Source: Metopolophium dirhodum
Lineage: Eukaryota > Arthropoda > Insecta > Hemiptera > Aphididae
Reading direction: 5' to 3'
Length of the DNA: 64,000 nucleotides
NCBI RefSeq assembly: GCF_019925205.1
Contig: NC_083560.1
Coordinates: 145,038,526-145,102,525, forward strand
Within the stretch, counting starts at the first letter, position 1; each line of letters begins with the position of its first letter. The translations under genes and the position numbers were made by a program. A model generated the notes under the pieces. That model was given only the letters and a program-made list of their open reading frames with translations. It had not been told where the DNA came from and made no database searches. Below, in pieces: positions 1-11,529 of this stretch.

Positions 1-172
1 AAGTTTACCGTTTTTATTGTTTTTATTTTTTGTTATAGTGAACCCGTCGGTTTGGTCGGGAGTTTGTTGAGAAGTTTCATAATTATTTGACACACTCTGT
101 AGACGATATTTTGGTATTACCAAAGGTGGAACGGTTTTAGATTGTTGATTAACTGGCATGGTATACGACGAC
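1..172. other. Flank left of LINE copy N1
   Basis: AT-rich sequence turning mixed towards position 120. It precedes the target duplication of N1. I see no gene, RNA or repeat structure in it. Confidence 0.4.
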
Positions 173-186
173 TGTACGTAATGTCG
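173..186 (+). repeat. 14-bp target-site duplication of N1 (left copy; right copy 6184-6197)
   Basis: TGTACGTAATGTCG occurs at 173-186 and identically at 6184-6197, just outside the two ends of the LINE. A 14-bp duplication is the size known for R1-clade elements. It fixes the element ends at about 187 and 6183. Confidence 0.75.
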
Positions 187-750
187 GGATCGAGGAAGGT
201 CCACCTTGTCGTGGTGATCCCACTCGGCCGTCCTTCGGGTCGGTCGCTAAGATACCTTCAAATCGGGTCCGTTAAACCAGTTGTGGCGGGCCCCAGGCGT
301 CGCGTGAGCTGTTACGTGGCGTCAAGTCGTGCGCTCGCGAGAGGCGAGCCTATACCTCGGGCTGGGAGCAACCCGCGAAAGAAGCCAGTCGTCCTGCAGT
401 GTTGTTCGGCTGGCAGGCGTCACGGGCGTAACCTGGCCTCAGGGTCTGAGGGCCGTCGCGGACGAGTGTACTGGAGACAACCCTTAACTGGGGGAGTGCT
501 TGGGGACCTTTACCAGTTCTCGGGTGCTCATGCCGGGTCGTGGGCTTAACCGCCTGTGGCCTGGCGCGGAAAGAACTTCCGGAGGTTGGCAACTCCGGTC
601 GTAGGTGCCAGGATTAGGACGATACGGACAGACCCTGACCAGGCCGATCCATGGAACCCAACTCACGGTGAGCCTGACGTGAGCGGGAGGGAGCAGGGCT
701 CTGCCTGGCGGTAGGCATAAAACGTAGGGAAGGACACCCGCAAAACCGAT

Positions 751-2265
751 ATGATGAATGCGATTAAAACTAACAGTACCCCATGTGATAATCCGGTTTC
801 GCCGGCAAATTCACCTCCCGCGGGAGCACTGGCCCATGGATTTTGGGGGGGCCAAGTCGCTATTCATCATCGGCCAGAGCCGAGCAGCCTGGCTGACGTG
901 CCTACGGGTGAAATTTCTGACTTTCTGACAATTGACAATAATTCTGACCATAACACTGACTCACCCGCGGGTGTAGGAAAATCCGAATTGACGTCCGGGG
1001 TAGCCTTCTTGGACACTGCTGGCTATGACCTCGTTGAATACTCGACACTCAGGCTCAGGGGCGGCGCCCAGAGCCCTGAGGCATTTGAAACCCCAAGTGC
1101 AAGCGGACCGGGTCGGAAAAGAAAGACACAGGCAGATGTAAGCCCATTCACGATCAGAGAAAGGTTCGATACGTGCTTTTCTAACATTGATACGAACATC
1201 CTCGAGTGTCGAGCCGTCATCGAGGAAATGACGCGAATTACCAAGGTAGGTAAAACCTGGAAGGACCAGATTTCGCACTTTCTAGATGAGATCATGATCT
1301 CATCCAGAAAGGTGGCGATGGAAAGTGCTGACGCGGTAGGTCAAATCTCAGCGAGGAAGGAGGACTTACGCGAAGCTCATTTGACCAACAGTGACCTATA
1401 CACCGACATAGGTGCTCTAAGGGAAAAAATCCGCTCCCTAGAAAAGGCTTTACAAGAACAAGTGCTAAAGTCCTCCCAGGAACCTGCAGGTATTCCAACA
1501 CCTGATTTTATGGTGGTTGATGAAAACACGATACAGGTCATTGAGGACGACACCCCTAAGCCTAGCACCTCATATGCAGGCAAGGTCAGAACTAAAACAA
1601 CAACAAAAGTAAAGTCTAAGAAAACAGAGTCAGGTCTAGGTTCAAGGGATCCTTTCCCTCCGTTAGCCCCTACTGACACGAGGAGTACCCCAAAGGCGGC
1701 TAAGCCAGGGTCGGTACCACCCGTACGAGAACCCAGGGTTATACCCACGAGCAAAATGAAAATCGAAAAAGCAAATAAGAAAGCAAGGGCAGCCCCAGTT
1801 GGTCCGAGGTTCGAGCTGGCCGGGGAACAAGCGAATTGGGCCGAGATCAGGAAGTTGATCGAGCAAAAACTCAACTGCCCTAAGGTTCGAATTACCAAAA
1901 ATGAATCGGGCATTATCCTATTCCCCGAGGACCAGGACACTCTAGCCGCGTTGCGCAGGACTAAGAACCTCGCTGAAAGGCAGCCCCCTCTCCCGAGACT
2001 AATCATCTCGGGGGTGGATCGGCTTCTGGAAGGTGATATTCTTCCCTGGAATCTGGTCAACCAGAACCGTGAAAATCTCGGCTTAGCAAGCCCTGATGCA
2101 CCGAAAATAAGGCTATTTAAAACAGGCCCGTGTGACAGGGTAACGGTCAACTGGGTGATCGAAGCCCATCCAGAATTGCTTGGGAAACTCCAGAACAGAG
2201 ATGCATACCTGGGTTTCTCTAAAGCTGCAAATGTCACATTAGCAAAAAATCAGCCGCCGCTATAA
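751..2265 (+). CDS. N1 ORF1 protein (gag-like RNA-binding protein), C-terminus deleted
   Basis: A 504-residue frame starts at ATGATGAATG. LINE ORF1 proteins bind the element RNA and act as nucleic-acid chaperones. Residues 100-105 read LRLRGG, identical to the ubiquitin C-terminus. About 165-240 is charged and heptad-like, consistent with a coiled coil. A Lys/Pro/Ser/Thr linker runs from 245 to 345. About 350-495 resembles the RRM-like part of R1 ORF1 proteins, including a NWVIEAHPELLGKL stretch comparable to NWVMEVNPKYYSKF of N2. The CCHC knuckles expected after it are missing: the frame runs into truncated endonuclease sequence. No stop interrupts the frame. The product is therefore probably not functional despite being open. 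Confidence 0.7.
   Translation: MMNAIKTNSTPCDNPVSPANSPPAGALAHGFWGGQVAIHHRPEPSSLADVPTGEISDFLTIDNNSDHNTDSPAGVGKSELTSGVAFLDTAGYDLVEYSTLRLRGGAQSPEAFETPSASGPGRKRKTQADVSPFTIRERFDTCFSNIDTNILECRAVIEEMTRITKVGKTWKDQISHFLDEIMISSRKVAMESADAVGQISARKEDLREAHLTNSDLYTDIGALREKIRSLEKALQEQVLKSSQEPAGIPTPDFMVVDENTIQVIEDDTPKPSTSYAGKVRTKTTTKVKSKKTESGLGSRDPFPPLAPTDTRSTPKAAKPGSVPPVREPRVIPTSKMKIEKANKKARAAPVGPRFELAGEQANWAEIRKLIEQKLNCPKVRITKNESGIILFPEDQDTLAALRRTKNLAERQPPLPRLIISGVDRLLEGDILPWNLVNQNRENLGLASPDAPKIRLFKTGPCDRVTVNWVIEAHPELLGKLQNRDAYLGFSKAANVTLAKNQPPL
1048..1065 (+). other. LRLRGG ubiquitin-tail-like motif in ORF1 of N1
   Basis: Codons CTC AGG CTC AGG GGC GGC encode LRLRGG, preceded by ST and followed by AQSPE. 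N4 has the same six residues with other codons (18,881-18,898). Confidence 0.7.
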
Positions 2266-5030
2266 TTGCTCTCTCGGACCAGTTCCAATGTATTGTATTA
2301 AACCAGTTCACCTCTGACTTCTCGACCGCGGTTAAAGTCACTTACGGCAATAGGCCTTCTGACCACGTTGTACTGATGTCTTCGTACTTTAAGTACAACG
2401 TGCCCACAATCGTACATCTCGAGCGACATGAACAAGTACTTACAGCCGTTCCTCGGGCTCTAATTGCCGCGGACACAAATGGTCATTCTCCGCGTTGGCA
2501 CTCGGCCACCAGAAACCGCCATGGTAGATTAACCGAGCAACTGATTGAGAAATATAATCTGAAAATACATAATTCTGCGAATCAGCCCAACACGTTCTGT
2601 TGGTCAGGTGGCTGCACATCCAACATTGACGTAACATTAACGACCGAAAACATCGGCAACATGGTGAGGGACTGGGTGGTCAGAGATCTTACCGACAGTG
2701 ACCATAGGGTGATTAGTTACTGCATCTCGGTAGCCAAAAACGTCAAACCCGTGTCACACGAAAAACGATATATCCTTAAAACGGCCGACTGGGATAAATT
2801 CAGAACCGCTCTTCTGGGGGAGATTGGCGGCATATCTGAATCCTCGATCTAGTCCTCGGCCGTAGGAATCAGCAGGGCTTTGACCACAGCTGCAGACTTG
2901 GCAATCCAACGCAGAAAACCCGGTAGATCCGGCGGTAGAAATATCTGGTGGTCCCCAATCCTCTCGACGCTTCGTCAGACACTTGTTAGGAAAAGACGCG
3001 AGGGTCTTAGGGAAAGCAATAGACAGCAATACAACATACTCCGCAATGGATTCCTGAAGGAAATCAGGAATCACAAGCTCCTTGCTTGGAAGTGTTTCTC
3101 GGAAGTTCTGAACTCCAATCCTTGGGGCAAAGCCTTCAAATGGGCAAAAGGCAGCTACTCTATGAGCTCTATCCCTAACGTAATGACCAAACCGGATGGT
3201 TCTCTTACCTCGGATTGCAGGGAGACAGCCGAACTCCTACTGGATACATTCGTTCCCGCTGATCCTGCCCAAGGTGTCTTGGTGTCCCATGGTCCGTTAC
3301 CGCTTAAAACCGTACCCAGCCCGGAGACTATAAAGTCTGCAATATGGTGGATGAGGACAAATGGTGCCCCCGGTGCAGACGGCATAACGGCGGGCATTCT
3401 CAGGAAAGCCTGGCCGGTCATAAGAGACATCATTTCCAACCTCTTCGGGAGATGCCTCCAAGACGGAGCTTTCCCTGAATGTTGGAAAATTGCAAAGCTA
3501 ATCGTGATCCCGAAACCGGGTAAGACTGACATGTCGAGCGTAAAGTCCTTTCGGCCCATCAGCCTCCTTCCCGTGTTGGGCAAGGCTCTAGAGATGCTCA
3601 TAATCGCTGATATAAACAGTGAAACTAGTCTGGACTCATTCCCGGAGCAGCACGGGTTCACAGCGGGAAGATCCACTGTCAGCGCCATCAGGAGCGTCTA
3701 CGACAAAGTCGATGCGTCCAAATCTAGGCACGTCTTTGGAACGTTCCTAGATATTACGGGCGCATTCGACAATGTTAAGTGGTCTCCACTTATAACACAA
3801 ATGGACAACTTGGGCGCTACTCTGGGCACCACGAGAATTGTTAACTCGTACCTGAACAATAGATGGGCCGATTAAGGCTTTGAAGGTATCCACTACCATA
3901 AAAAGCTTGCCCGAGGATGCCCCCAGGGGTCGCAACTGGGCCCGACCCTCTGGAAAGTGGCCATGACGCCGATATATAATCTTCTCCCAGAAACACAAGT
4001 GGCAAAAATAATAGCATACGCAGATGACATTTTGCTAATGAACGGCGCAGCGAGACCGAAAACGACATTCACCCGTATTGTAAAGAACCTAGACATACTT
4101 ATAGACTGGGCCTGCAAGTTCGAGCTAGAGTTCTCGGCTGGTAAGAGTCAACTATTGTCCTTGAAAGGCGGACTTAAACCCGGGTATAGCATCAACTTTG
4201 GCTCGGATATAGATGCTCCCAGCATATACTCAACAGCCACTGCTAATTACCTAGGAGTGTGCCTCGATCCCCGAAGGAGTTACTGGGACCACATAAATAT
4301 GATAAGTAAAAAGTCGAAGAACATGTATGGCCGCCTAAGAAGACTCCGTTCTGCGAACTGGGGCATGGGCCACCTAGCCGCCAGGACCATTTATAGAGGC
4401 GTGTTCCTCCCCCGCGTAACCTATACCGCGGAAGTTTGGTCGTCAGGCACCAAATTGGTTAAAAGCCAGAAAAGTCTTCTCAGTGCGCAAAGAGCTCCGC
4501 TACTAGCGATGACAGGTGCGTACAACACAGCATCCACAAACTGCCTCCCTGCAGTTAAAGGCACACTGCCACTAGACCTTGAGGTGAGGCTTTATGCCTT
4601 TAAACGAAGCCTACAAGAACAGGTGATAACGCCTGAAGCCTTTGCCACAGCAGAAGATGAACTTCTGGACGAGTGGCAACTTCGTTATGACACCACGCAA
4701 AAAGGCAACTGGTCAAAGAAAATGATCCCATCGGTTAGGTTGAGGTACCACCTCCCGATACAATTGGATCATTATACAACCCAGTTTTTGACAGGCCATG
4801 GCGATTTCCGGGCCAAGCTCCACTCGTTTAAACTCGTGCCGGACCCGATCTGCAAGTGCGATCGTAATCCGGAGTCAGCAAATCACGTCCTGAGGTTCTG
4901 CCCGAGGACAAAGAGAGCCAGAACTAGGTTAAAAAGGGCACTCAGTGACGAAGGCGTTTCCTGGCCACCCGCAGATGGAGCCTTCCTGACAAACAAGGCG
5001 ACTTACGAAGCGCTGGTTCGGTTTGCATAG
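2266..5030 (+). pseudogene. N1 ORF2: endonuclease-reverse transcriptase, broken
   Basis: ORF2 of R1-like elements nicks target DNA with an apurinic-type endonuclease and primes reverse transcription there. Three pieces remain: 2266-2852 (endonuclease C-terminal half, with AADTNGHSPRW, NIDVTL and TDSDHRVISY), 2880-3875 (linker and early reverse transcriptase, with GAPGADG, FRPISLLPVLGKALE, FTAGRSTV and DITGAFDNVKW) and 3957-5030 (catalytic IAYADDILL, thumb, and C-terminal Cys/His motif CKCDRNPESANHVLRFC). The pieces are separated by a stop near 2850 and a frameshift with a stop near 3873. The endonuclease N-terminus with its first catalytic motif is absent. Frame order and spacing show one original gene. 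Confidence 0.8.
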
Positions 5031-5172
5031 GAAGCACTCACTAATCGCACGGACCGATAGGAAGTAAAAGCAAACGGTAAAACATAAATGAAGAACTCAG
5101 CAAACTGACCGAACACTTAGGTCTGAAGACCTTATGGGTCAGGACGCGCCACCGTCAAAGACGGATGGCAGT

Positions 5173-5264
5173 GCACTCGGGGTGTCTCGAATGAGTGCGC
5201 AAGGGCGTGATTGGCAGAAGCGGTGAGACACGCTCGAGTGCGTCCTGACCCGGGGCGCACTCAT
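5173..5264 (+). ncRNA. H-type pseudoknot in the N1 3' untranslated region
   Basis: Stem 1 pairs 5173-5188 with 5225-5241. The loop sequence 5191-5200 (ATGAGTGCGC) pairs perfectly with 5255-5264 (GCGCACTCAT), which crosses stem 1. GGCAGAAGCGGT lies in the loop at 5213-5224 and GTCCTGA in the linker. Three other LINE copies have the same topology with different stem sequences. A role in recognition of the RNA by the reverse transcriptase is inference. Confidence 0.7.
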
Positions 5265-6183
5265 ACGTCAGGGACGAGGTGATCGGCCCTGCTGCGGGCG
5301 GCCGTCCAGAATTCCGCAGCAGTATTCCCTGCTTGTCGTAAGAGGCGACTTAAAGGGAAGGCCATGTTGGGGCCGGCGCCCGGGGCACGGACGCACCGAA
5401 ACCCTCGAGGACTAGGGCGATGAGAGGTTCGGACCGTGACCTCACGCAGAGCGGGTCGGTCACTCGGCTTAACCGCCCGGTGACGCCTCTGGGAGGCGCA
5501 GCACAGGCCCACCGTTATCCCGGGGTACACGGCCGGAATAACGGGAGGGCTATAAGCTGAGGCTTGTCGCCGACGAAGCTTCGTCCGAGCATCACACCAT
5601 TGATGTGCTTTACCTAACGGGGAGCGATAATGGTACTTCGGGATGTGATGGAGCCCCTCGGCGTTGAGAGATTGACGCCGAGCCCTCACACGTCAGTCGC
5701 GGTGGACACTGCCCCGGCCGACGGCGGTTTGGTTTCGAAGTGGCAGTTTGCAGGAGCGAACTATGTGGAAAAAGACCGTAACCTTGGTCAGGGGGAAAGT
5801 TGCCGAGTGACGGTACCGGGCGGACCCGTACGGTGACAGCCGGCCGGGAATGCACGGGTCCTCCTTAGCGCCTACCCAGCTTATCGTTGGGGCTATATGC
5901 AGTGAAGGTTGTCCGTGACCATAAACGGAAAGCAACGAGGATAGATTGTGGTCTCACCAGGATGGCAAAAGGCACCTGTATGCCCTAGCCGCATGGTACG
6001 AGCCCGCCGGAGATGCCCTCCGTGCGTGCTCGGTGCTCGTGGTCCTTAGACGACGTACGGCTTGCGGACGGCGGGGTAAAACCGTCGCACGTCGGTCGTG
6101 TACCTCCGCGGCTCTTGACTAGCACCTAGTGCTAACATAAGGTCCGCGGTTGTAGCCGAGAGGCATCAAATCCGGGAGATTCG
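5265..6183 (+). other. N1 3' untranslated region
   Basis: GC-rich noncoding sequence. It holds the hairpin GTCGTAAGAGGCGAC at 5335-5349, which recurs in N2, N3 and N5, and ends with GGTTGTAGCCGAGAGGCATC, related to the last 60 bp of N2 and N5. Confidence 0.65.
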
Positions 6184-6197
6184 TGTACGTAATGTCG

Positions 6198-6829
6198 CTA
6201 GATAACGGAGAAGCCCGATAAGGCTGACCGTGCGAGACTGCGGCCGCCCGACAGCCGGCCGTACTAGTTTGGTAGAACTGTGATGATAATTAGGTTTTAT
6301 ATAATTAAATTTGTTACCGAATAAGAGCTGGAGGCGCTCCTTTTTGAAAGCTTAGTATTTGGGTTGGAAGATCAGAAGAATGACGCTTTGTTGAATACGT
6401 GGAATGTTTTAAAAAAAAAAAAAAAACGGACTATAACGTAGTAATTTAATACGAGTAGAAGGAAAAATGGCGAGTCACAATGTTTCATTATCAACGGTCG
6501 TGACCGAACTGACGTGATTATCTTATAATCTTTTTCTCTCTACATTGCTTATTATATTTATTTTTCACTTGGTATCACTGTTCCAAACACGTGAAAATCG
6601 TTATCAAGGTGATACGATACATTTCTAATAACTTTATATCGTGTAACGTCACAGAAGTTTTAGACCTCTTAATATTATCATAAACCATCAGGCCCACCTA
6701 TTCCCCACACTGAATTATCAGTAGGTAACACATAAATTATCCGTACGACCATTACGTCGAAAACATTATTATTTTTATTATACTGCGCGTTGCGATTTAA
6801 GCGAACAACAAGTAATGTTATATAATCAC
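6198..6829. other. Spacer between N1 and N2
   Basis: GC-rich flank to about 6270, then AT-rich sequence with an A-run at 6409-6426. No gene recognised. Confidence 0.4.
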
Positions 6830-6839
6830 TGTCCCCCAA
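6830..6839 (+). repeat. 10-bp target-site duplication of N2 (right copy 11520-11529)
   Basis: TGTCCCCCAA stands at 6830-6839, directly before the first ORF1 codons of N2, and again at 11520-11529, directly after its 3' end. The same 10-mer follows the 3' end of N5 at 24,794-24,803. Confidence 0.6.
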
Positions 6840-7550
6840 CCAGAGCAAGAGTGCGATGGGAAGACCACTGCGGCGGTTCGGGATCTTATACTGGGTCAAG
6901 TTGTGGCCAGAAAAGTGAAGCCCAAGTGCCAGATGGTCACAACCAAGGCTGGGAAAGTTATCTTGAAGCCCGTCAACAGGGAGACGGCGGATGCGTTGAA
7001 ACACCTGTCTAGGTGCTCTACTTTGGTAAAGGAGGACACCCTCAGATGGCCGCGGGTTATGGTGCGTGGCGTCGCCTCCGATGCTAACATGGAAACAGCG
7101 CAAAAGGACATCCTCAGCCAGAACGAGGAACTGGACATTCCGGCAGATACCAAGAAAAATGTGCTAAATCCGGTATTTAAAAGCGGCCCCAGAGACAGGG
7201 ACGTGACCAACTGGGTCATGGAGGTTAACCCAAAATATTATAGCAAATTCGAGGATACCACGGTATATCTAGGCTTTATGAGGTGTCGGGTCAAGGCCTA
7301 TGATGAGGTAACGCAGTGCCACCTTTGTTTGAGGAATGGGCACCCGGCTGCAAAATGCAACGACAAAGAGTGCACCTGCTCGCACTGCGGCAAGGGAGGT
7401 CACAAGGCTGACGCTTGCCCGGCCAAGGAAGCGGATCCCCAATGTTCTAACTGTAAGGGCAGACACAATGCAAGGGACAAGTCCTGCTCCGCGAGGACGA
7501 CCTTCCTTATCGGGATGGTCAGGAGGACGGATTATGGTACTGCACAATGA
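6840..7550 (+). pseudogene. N2 ORF1 C-terminal part with three zinc knuckles (5'-truncated)
   Basis: The frame is open from the truncation point to the TGA at 7548-7550, with no in-frame ATG near the start, so it is a truncated copy and not a gene start. It encodes the RRM-like region (GVASDANME, KSGPRDRDVTNWVMEV) and then three zinc knuckles: CHLCLRNGHPAAKC, CSHCGKGGHKADAC and CSNCKGRHNARDKSC. These bind the element RNA. The stop overlaps the ORF2 start as ATGA, suggesting reinitiation or coupled translation in the active element. Confidence 0.75.
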
Positions 7551-10500
7551 GCGTTTCGAACCTCAAGATTGTGCAGCTGAACATGGGCAGAGCATCGGCG
7601 GTCAACGACCAGCTGCTGGAATATTGTCAGCATTCCCGGGTCGATGTAGCTCTGTTGCAGGAGCCGTACACTAACAGGGGCCAGCTATCGGGCTTTGAAG
7701 TGTCGCCATTTAGATGTTTTCTCTCCAAAGGGACCAGCCGTGCCGGCAGGCCCGAGTACTCCGACGTCGGAGCTGCGATTGTGGTTTTTAACCCCAACCT
7801 GGTGGTGGCATCTAGGGACTCGGGCCGGATCGAAAACTTCGTCAGCGTTGACCTGGACTGCGGTACCGACGGAGTATGGACCCTGATTAGTGGATATTTC
7901 AAGTACCGGGTGCCTACAGTTGTCCACGTCACTGCCCTGGAACGCCTGATAGAGCATAATAACAACAGTCTGCTCATCGGCTTGGACGCGAATACTTTCT
8001 CCACCAGGTGGTATAGCAGAATTAACGACATGAGGGGCGAGGTCCTCACAGAATTTATTGACCTGCACAGGTTACACATTGCCAACAAGCGCAGTGTACA
8101 CACTACGTTTAGAGGGCCGAGAGGAAAGACTAATATTGACGTTACCTTGGCCAGTGGCCAAATATTGACTCGCGTTCGCGAATGGACCGTCTTGCCAGGC
8201 ATCACGTCAAGCGACCATCAGCTCATAAGATTTGAGCTGGATGTACAGCCAAGAAGATTTGTACATCGCCCATCCAGATACAACATGAAGAGGGCCCAAG
8301 CGGAAAGGTTCCGGATGGAATTCCAGGCCATTTCGGAAAGGGGAACAAGCCAAAACCGCGACGAGGATGAAATGGCCCAAGACATGGTGGCGGATATCAC
8401 TGCGGCTGCAGACGCTCACATGCCCAGGTCCAGTCAAAGAGTCAAGGTCAAACCTCCATGGTGGACGGAGGGGCTCAATACAGCTAGACGCGATCTCCGC
8501 AGGGCGGCAAGGCGGGTGGGCGACACCGTCACTAGAGCCGAGTACAATGCCCTAAGAAACAAGTATACAGTGCTACTAAGAACGAACAAGAGAGAGTCAT
8601 GGCGCAGGTTCTGCTCGACCGAAGGGAAACTCCCGTGGGGTAAATTGTATAAATGGCTGAAGCATGGTGGCGGCTCGCAGTCGGTACCGGTCCTCCTCCT
8701 GCGCCCAGACGGGACCCAATGTCGCACCCTCGATGAGTCAGTAGACAACCTGCTCAACACGCTAATCCCCAATGAGCCAGCCCAGGCGGATCCGCCACGG
8801 ACGCAATCCAGGGATGAGAGCTGGACGGATATAACGGCAGAAGCGCTTAGAGCCTTCGCCTGGACGATCGCGCCCGACAGGGCCCCTGGGCCAGATTGTA
8901 TCAGTGGAAGGATGATCCGTGCGCTGTGGCAAACTCTGTCTTCGCGTCTGCTCGAGCTGGTGAACCGCTGCATGAGGTACGCAAAATTCCCAAATGGCTG
9001 GAAAAGTGCTACTGTGGTGCCAATCCTCAAGGGACAGGATAGAGACCTGAGGAACCCAAAGTCGTACCGGCCAGTCAGCTTATTACCTGTCTTGGGGAAG
9101 GTACTAGAGAAGGCAATAAAGGACAGACTAAGGACCCAAATCACGCCGAGACTTTCGGGGAAGCAGTACGGTTTTACGCCAGGCAGGTCAACGCAGGACG
9201 CCATTGGAAACCTGCTGACCTGGTCGAGCCTGCGCGAGGAGCGTTACGTGATAACGGTGTTCCTGGACATTTCAGGGGCTTTCGACAACCTGAAGTGGTC
9301 AGCCCTTCAGGAAGATCTAGAGGCACTAGGGGCCAGTGCACATACCAGAGCGCACATCACTGAATATCTAAGAGGCAGGACTGTGACCATGATAATCGGA
9401 GGGGTGTCCAAGACGGTCAGGGTCACAAAGGGCTGTCCGCAGGGTTCCATCCTGGGCCCAGTGCTGTGGAATGTGACCATGGAGGCGTTATTGAGGGTGG
9501 AGTTACAAGATTACGTGAACATCCAAGCGTATGCCGATGACATCGCCGTCAGCGTGGCGGGGTTCACAAGGACCGCCATCATTCATCGAGCGGAACAGGC
9601 GCTCCTGCCGATTTTAGCCTGGGCGGACTCCAGAGGCCTAAGTTTTTCAGCGCAAAAGTCAACGGCCATGCTGACGAAGGGATTCCTGGTTCCGGGGCTT
9701 ACATTAGCATTCGGGCAGGAATGAATTGTATCCGTTCATCACACGAAATACCTGGGCCTCACGCTTGACTGTGAGCGAAAGTGGGATGAACACATTGAGA
9801 TTCTCTCTGAAAAGTCGGATGATATGTTCTCCAGACTGCGGGGGTACCATGGGTTCAGGATGGGGAATCAGAAGGGAAAACCTCATGATCCTATACAGAG
9901 GCGTTTTCCTACCTAGAGTTGGATATGGTGCTAGCTTCTGGGCACACGCAGCGAGCTCTAGAATAAGCAGACAGAAACTGGGCAAACTACAACGCAGAAT
10001 CTTGGTGGGTCTGACCAGCGCGTACCGGACCACCTCAACCGATGCGCTGCAGGTTCTAGCGGGGGTCTTACCATTGGACCTTGAGCTGAAAATGATGGCC
10101 ACAAGGAAGACTCTAGACAACTTCCAGAGCACGTAAGACGTGCCACCATTAACGCGGCCTATGAACAAGTCGTCGACGAATGGCAGGAGAGGTGGTCCAA
10201 CTCACAGAAGGTAGATGGACACACAGCTGCTTCCCGGATGTCAGGATTAGAATGAACAGCCCACTGGCTATGGGACACGAAGTGGCGCAGTTTCTTACCG
10301 GGCATGGAAACTTTAGAGCTAAGCTGGCGTACTTCGGGAAACAGCCTATAGCATTATGCCGATGTGGTACCGAGGACGAAGATGTCGAGCACGTAATGTT
10401 CAGGTGCACAAGACATACAGCACACAGGGCACACCTGGAATTGTCAGTCCTCAGGTCAGGACATCTTTGGCCATGCACCATGACCGTACTTGTCTCCACA

Positions 10501-10565
10501 AGAGCCTCTACAGTGCACTAGTCAGGTTTGCAAAGACAGCGGCCTATTACGAAGAGGGCGATTGA
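7547..10565 (+). pseudogene. N2 ORF2: endonuclease-reverse transcriptase, four lesions
   Basis: The first 725 codons (7547-9724) are open. The endonuclease shows IVQLNMGRAS, VALLQEPYT, LIGLDANTFSTRW, TNIDVTL and TSSDHQLI. The reverse transcriptase shows APGPDCISG, YRPVSLLPVLGKVLEKAI, FTPGRSTQDAI, DISGAFDNLKW, GCPQGSILGPVLWN and the catalytic AYADDIAVSV. A TGA at 9722 interrupts the thumb. Frameshifts follow near 9840, near 10,130 and near 10,515. The remaining pieces carry the C-terminal Cys/His motif CRCGTEDEDVEHVMFRC and end at 10,565. It is the best-preserved R1-type polymerase in the window, but not functional as written. Confidence 0.8.
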
Positions 10566-10607
10566 GAGCAGGACGGGGCAAGACACTCTGCGTGCCAGAG
10601 TGCCAAA

Positions 10608-10690
10608 CCCCGCATGTGTTCTGAACGAGTGTCGAGGAGTGAGAAGGCAGAAGCGGTTCACATGCGGGGCCGTCCTGAGGGGACACTCGT
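10608..10690 (+). ncRNA. H-type pseudoknot in the N2 3' untranslated region
   Basis: Stem 1 pairs CCCCGCATGTG (10608-10618) with CACATGCGGGG (10659-10669). The loop segment ACGAGTGTC (10625-10633) pairs with GACACTCGT (10682-10690). GGCAGAAGCGGT lies between. It starts 43 nt after the ORF2 stop. Confidence 0.7.
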
Positions 10691-11519
10691 GCGTCGGGGA
10701 CGCGGGGCGGCGCTGACGTGGACAACAGTGGTTCGCGGACAACCGGAGGCGCCGCGGTGACCGAAAGCTTCGGCGAGTAGGTCACACCTACATCGGGCCC
10801 TGTGTCTGGGGCCATGGAAGAATACAGACACAGTCTACCCCGATTGTCGTACGAGGTGACTAAAGGGGTGGGGTTGCGACCTACGCATCGCGGGCGAGCG
10901 CCCGCGGTCAAGGTCCACCAAGAGCCTGCTGAGCCAGCGAATCTTGGGAGTCCGGGCGTGCCCTGTCGAACATCCCACCGGTGATGGCCTACCTAACGGG
11001 GGCGAGACCGGTGCCACGGGAAGAGGGGGGAGCCCCACTGTCCCGAGTTATGCCCGGTTCAGTGCCCTCCTACTCTGGGCGCCTCGGCGCCCGGTGCCGG
11101 TTTGGTTTCGTGGTGGCCGTAGCGGGAGCTACTGTATGGTTCGAGCCAAGGCTGGCAGGCGAAGGTCTCCAGTGAATGGCTGTACCGCCACGGGGGTGTG
11201 AATCCCTTTGGCGTTGCAGTTTCTCCTGGGCACTCAGCTGGTCTACCGTTGGATAAAATCAGCGGAGGTTGCCCGTAACCAAAAACGGGAAGTGATGGGA
11301 AAGGTCACGTCCTCACCAGAGGTGGCACATGGTGGCTCCAGACCTGTGCCGTCTGGTACGGGCGCTTCGGTCCCGGTGCTTGTGGTCCTTAGATGACCCC
11401 CCGCGGCGTGGGCGCTTCGGCGCCCTCGCACGAGTGAACCTCTATGGCTCGTAACAAGCGCACAGCGCTTACACACGGTCCATAGTTGTAGCCGCAAGGC
11501 AACAAACCAAGGATACTCA
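10691..11519 (+). other. N2 3' untranslated region
   Basis: GC-rich noncoding sequence with a GTGTCTG/CAGACAC hairpin at about 10,801-10,832 and the hairpin GTCGTACGAGGTGAC at 10,846-10,860. Both recur in N3 and N5. It ends with GGATACTCA. Confidence 0.6.
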
Positions 11520-11529
11520 TGTCCCCCAA

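Larger units (their letters stand above)
187..6183 (+). mobile_element. LINE copy N1, R1-like non-LTR retrotransposon, nearly full length
   Basis: A GC-rich 5' untranslated region (187-750) is followed by ORF1, then a broken ORF2 with endonuclease and reverse transcriptase, then a structured 3' untranslated region of about 1.15 kb. The element is bounded by a 14-bp duplication. The 5' start, with CTTGTCGTGG and a hairpin before GCTAAG, is matched at 24,810-24,880 in N6. The ORF1/ORF2 junction has lost the ORF1 zinc knuckles and the N-terminus of the endonuclease, so this copy derives from a deleted source or was deleted after insertion. The clade call rests on domain order, reverse transcriptase motifs and duplication length; the poly-A run at 6409-6426 lies outside the element. 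Confidence 0.8.
6840..11519 (+). mobile_element. LINE copy N2, R1-like, 5'-truncated
   Basis: The copy starts inside ORF1, contains all of ORF2 in broken form and ends with a 950-bp 3' untranslated region. A 10-bp duplication flanks it. ORF1 and ORF2 overlap by ATGA, as in N3. It is clearly the same family as N3 and N5 by protein and by 3' untranslated structure. Confidence 0.8.

Noticed and set aside
1377..2237. Long antisense open frame opposite N1 ORF1 (and similar ones at 8434-9204 and 3155-3688)
   Set aside because: Mirror frames of GC-rich LINE coding sequence, without recognisable motifs or start context.
10608..10690. HDV-like self-cleaving ribozyme in the LINE 3' region
   Set aside because: The strand order of the two crossing stems resembles that fold, but stem 1 is too long and the catalytic cytosine context and P1.1 pairing are not recognisable.
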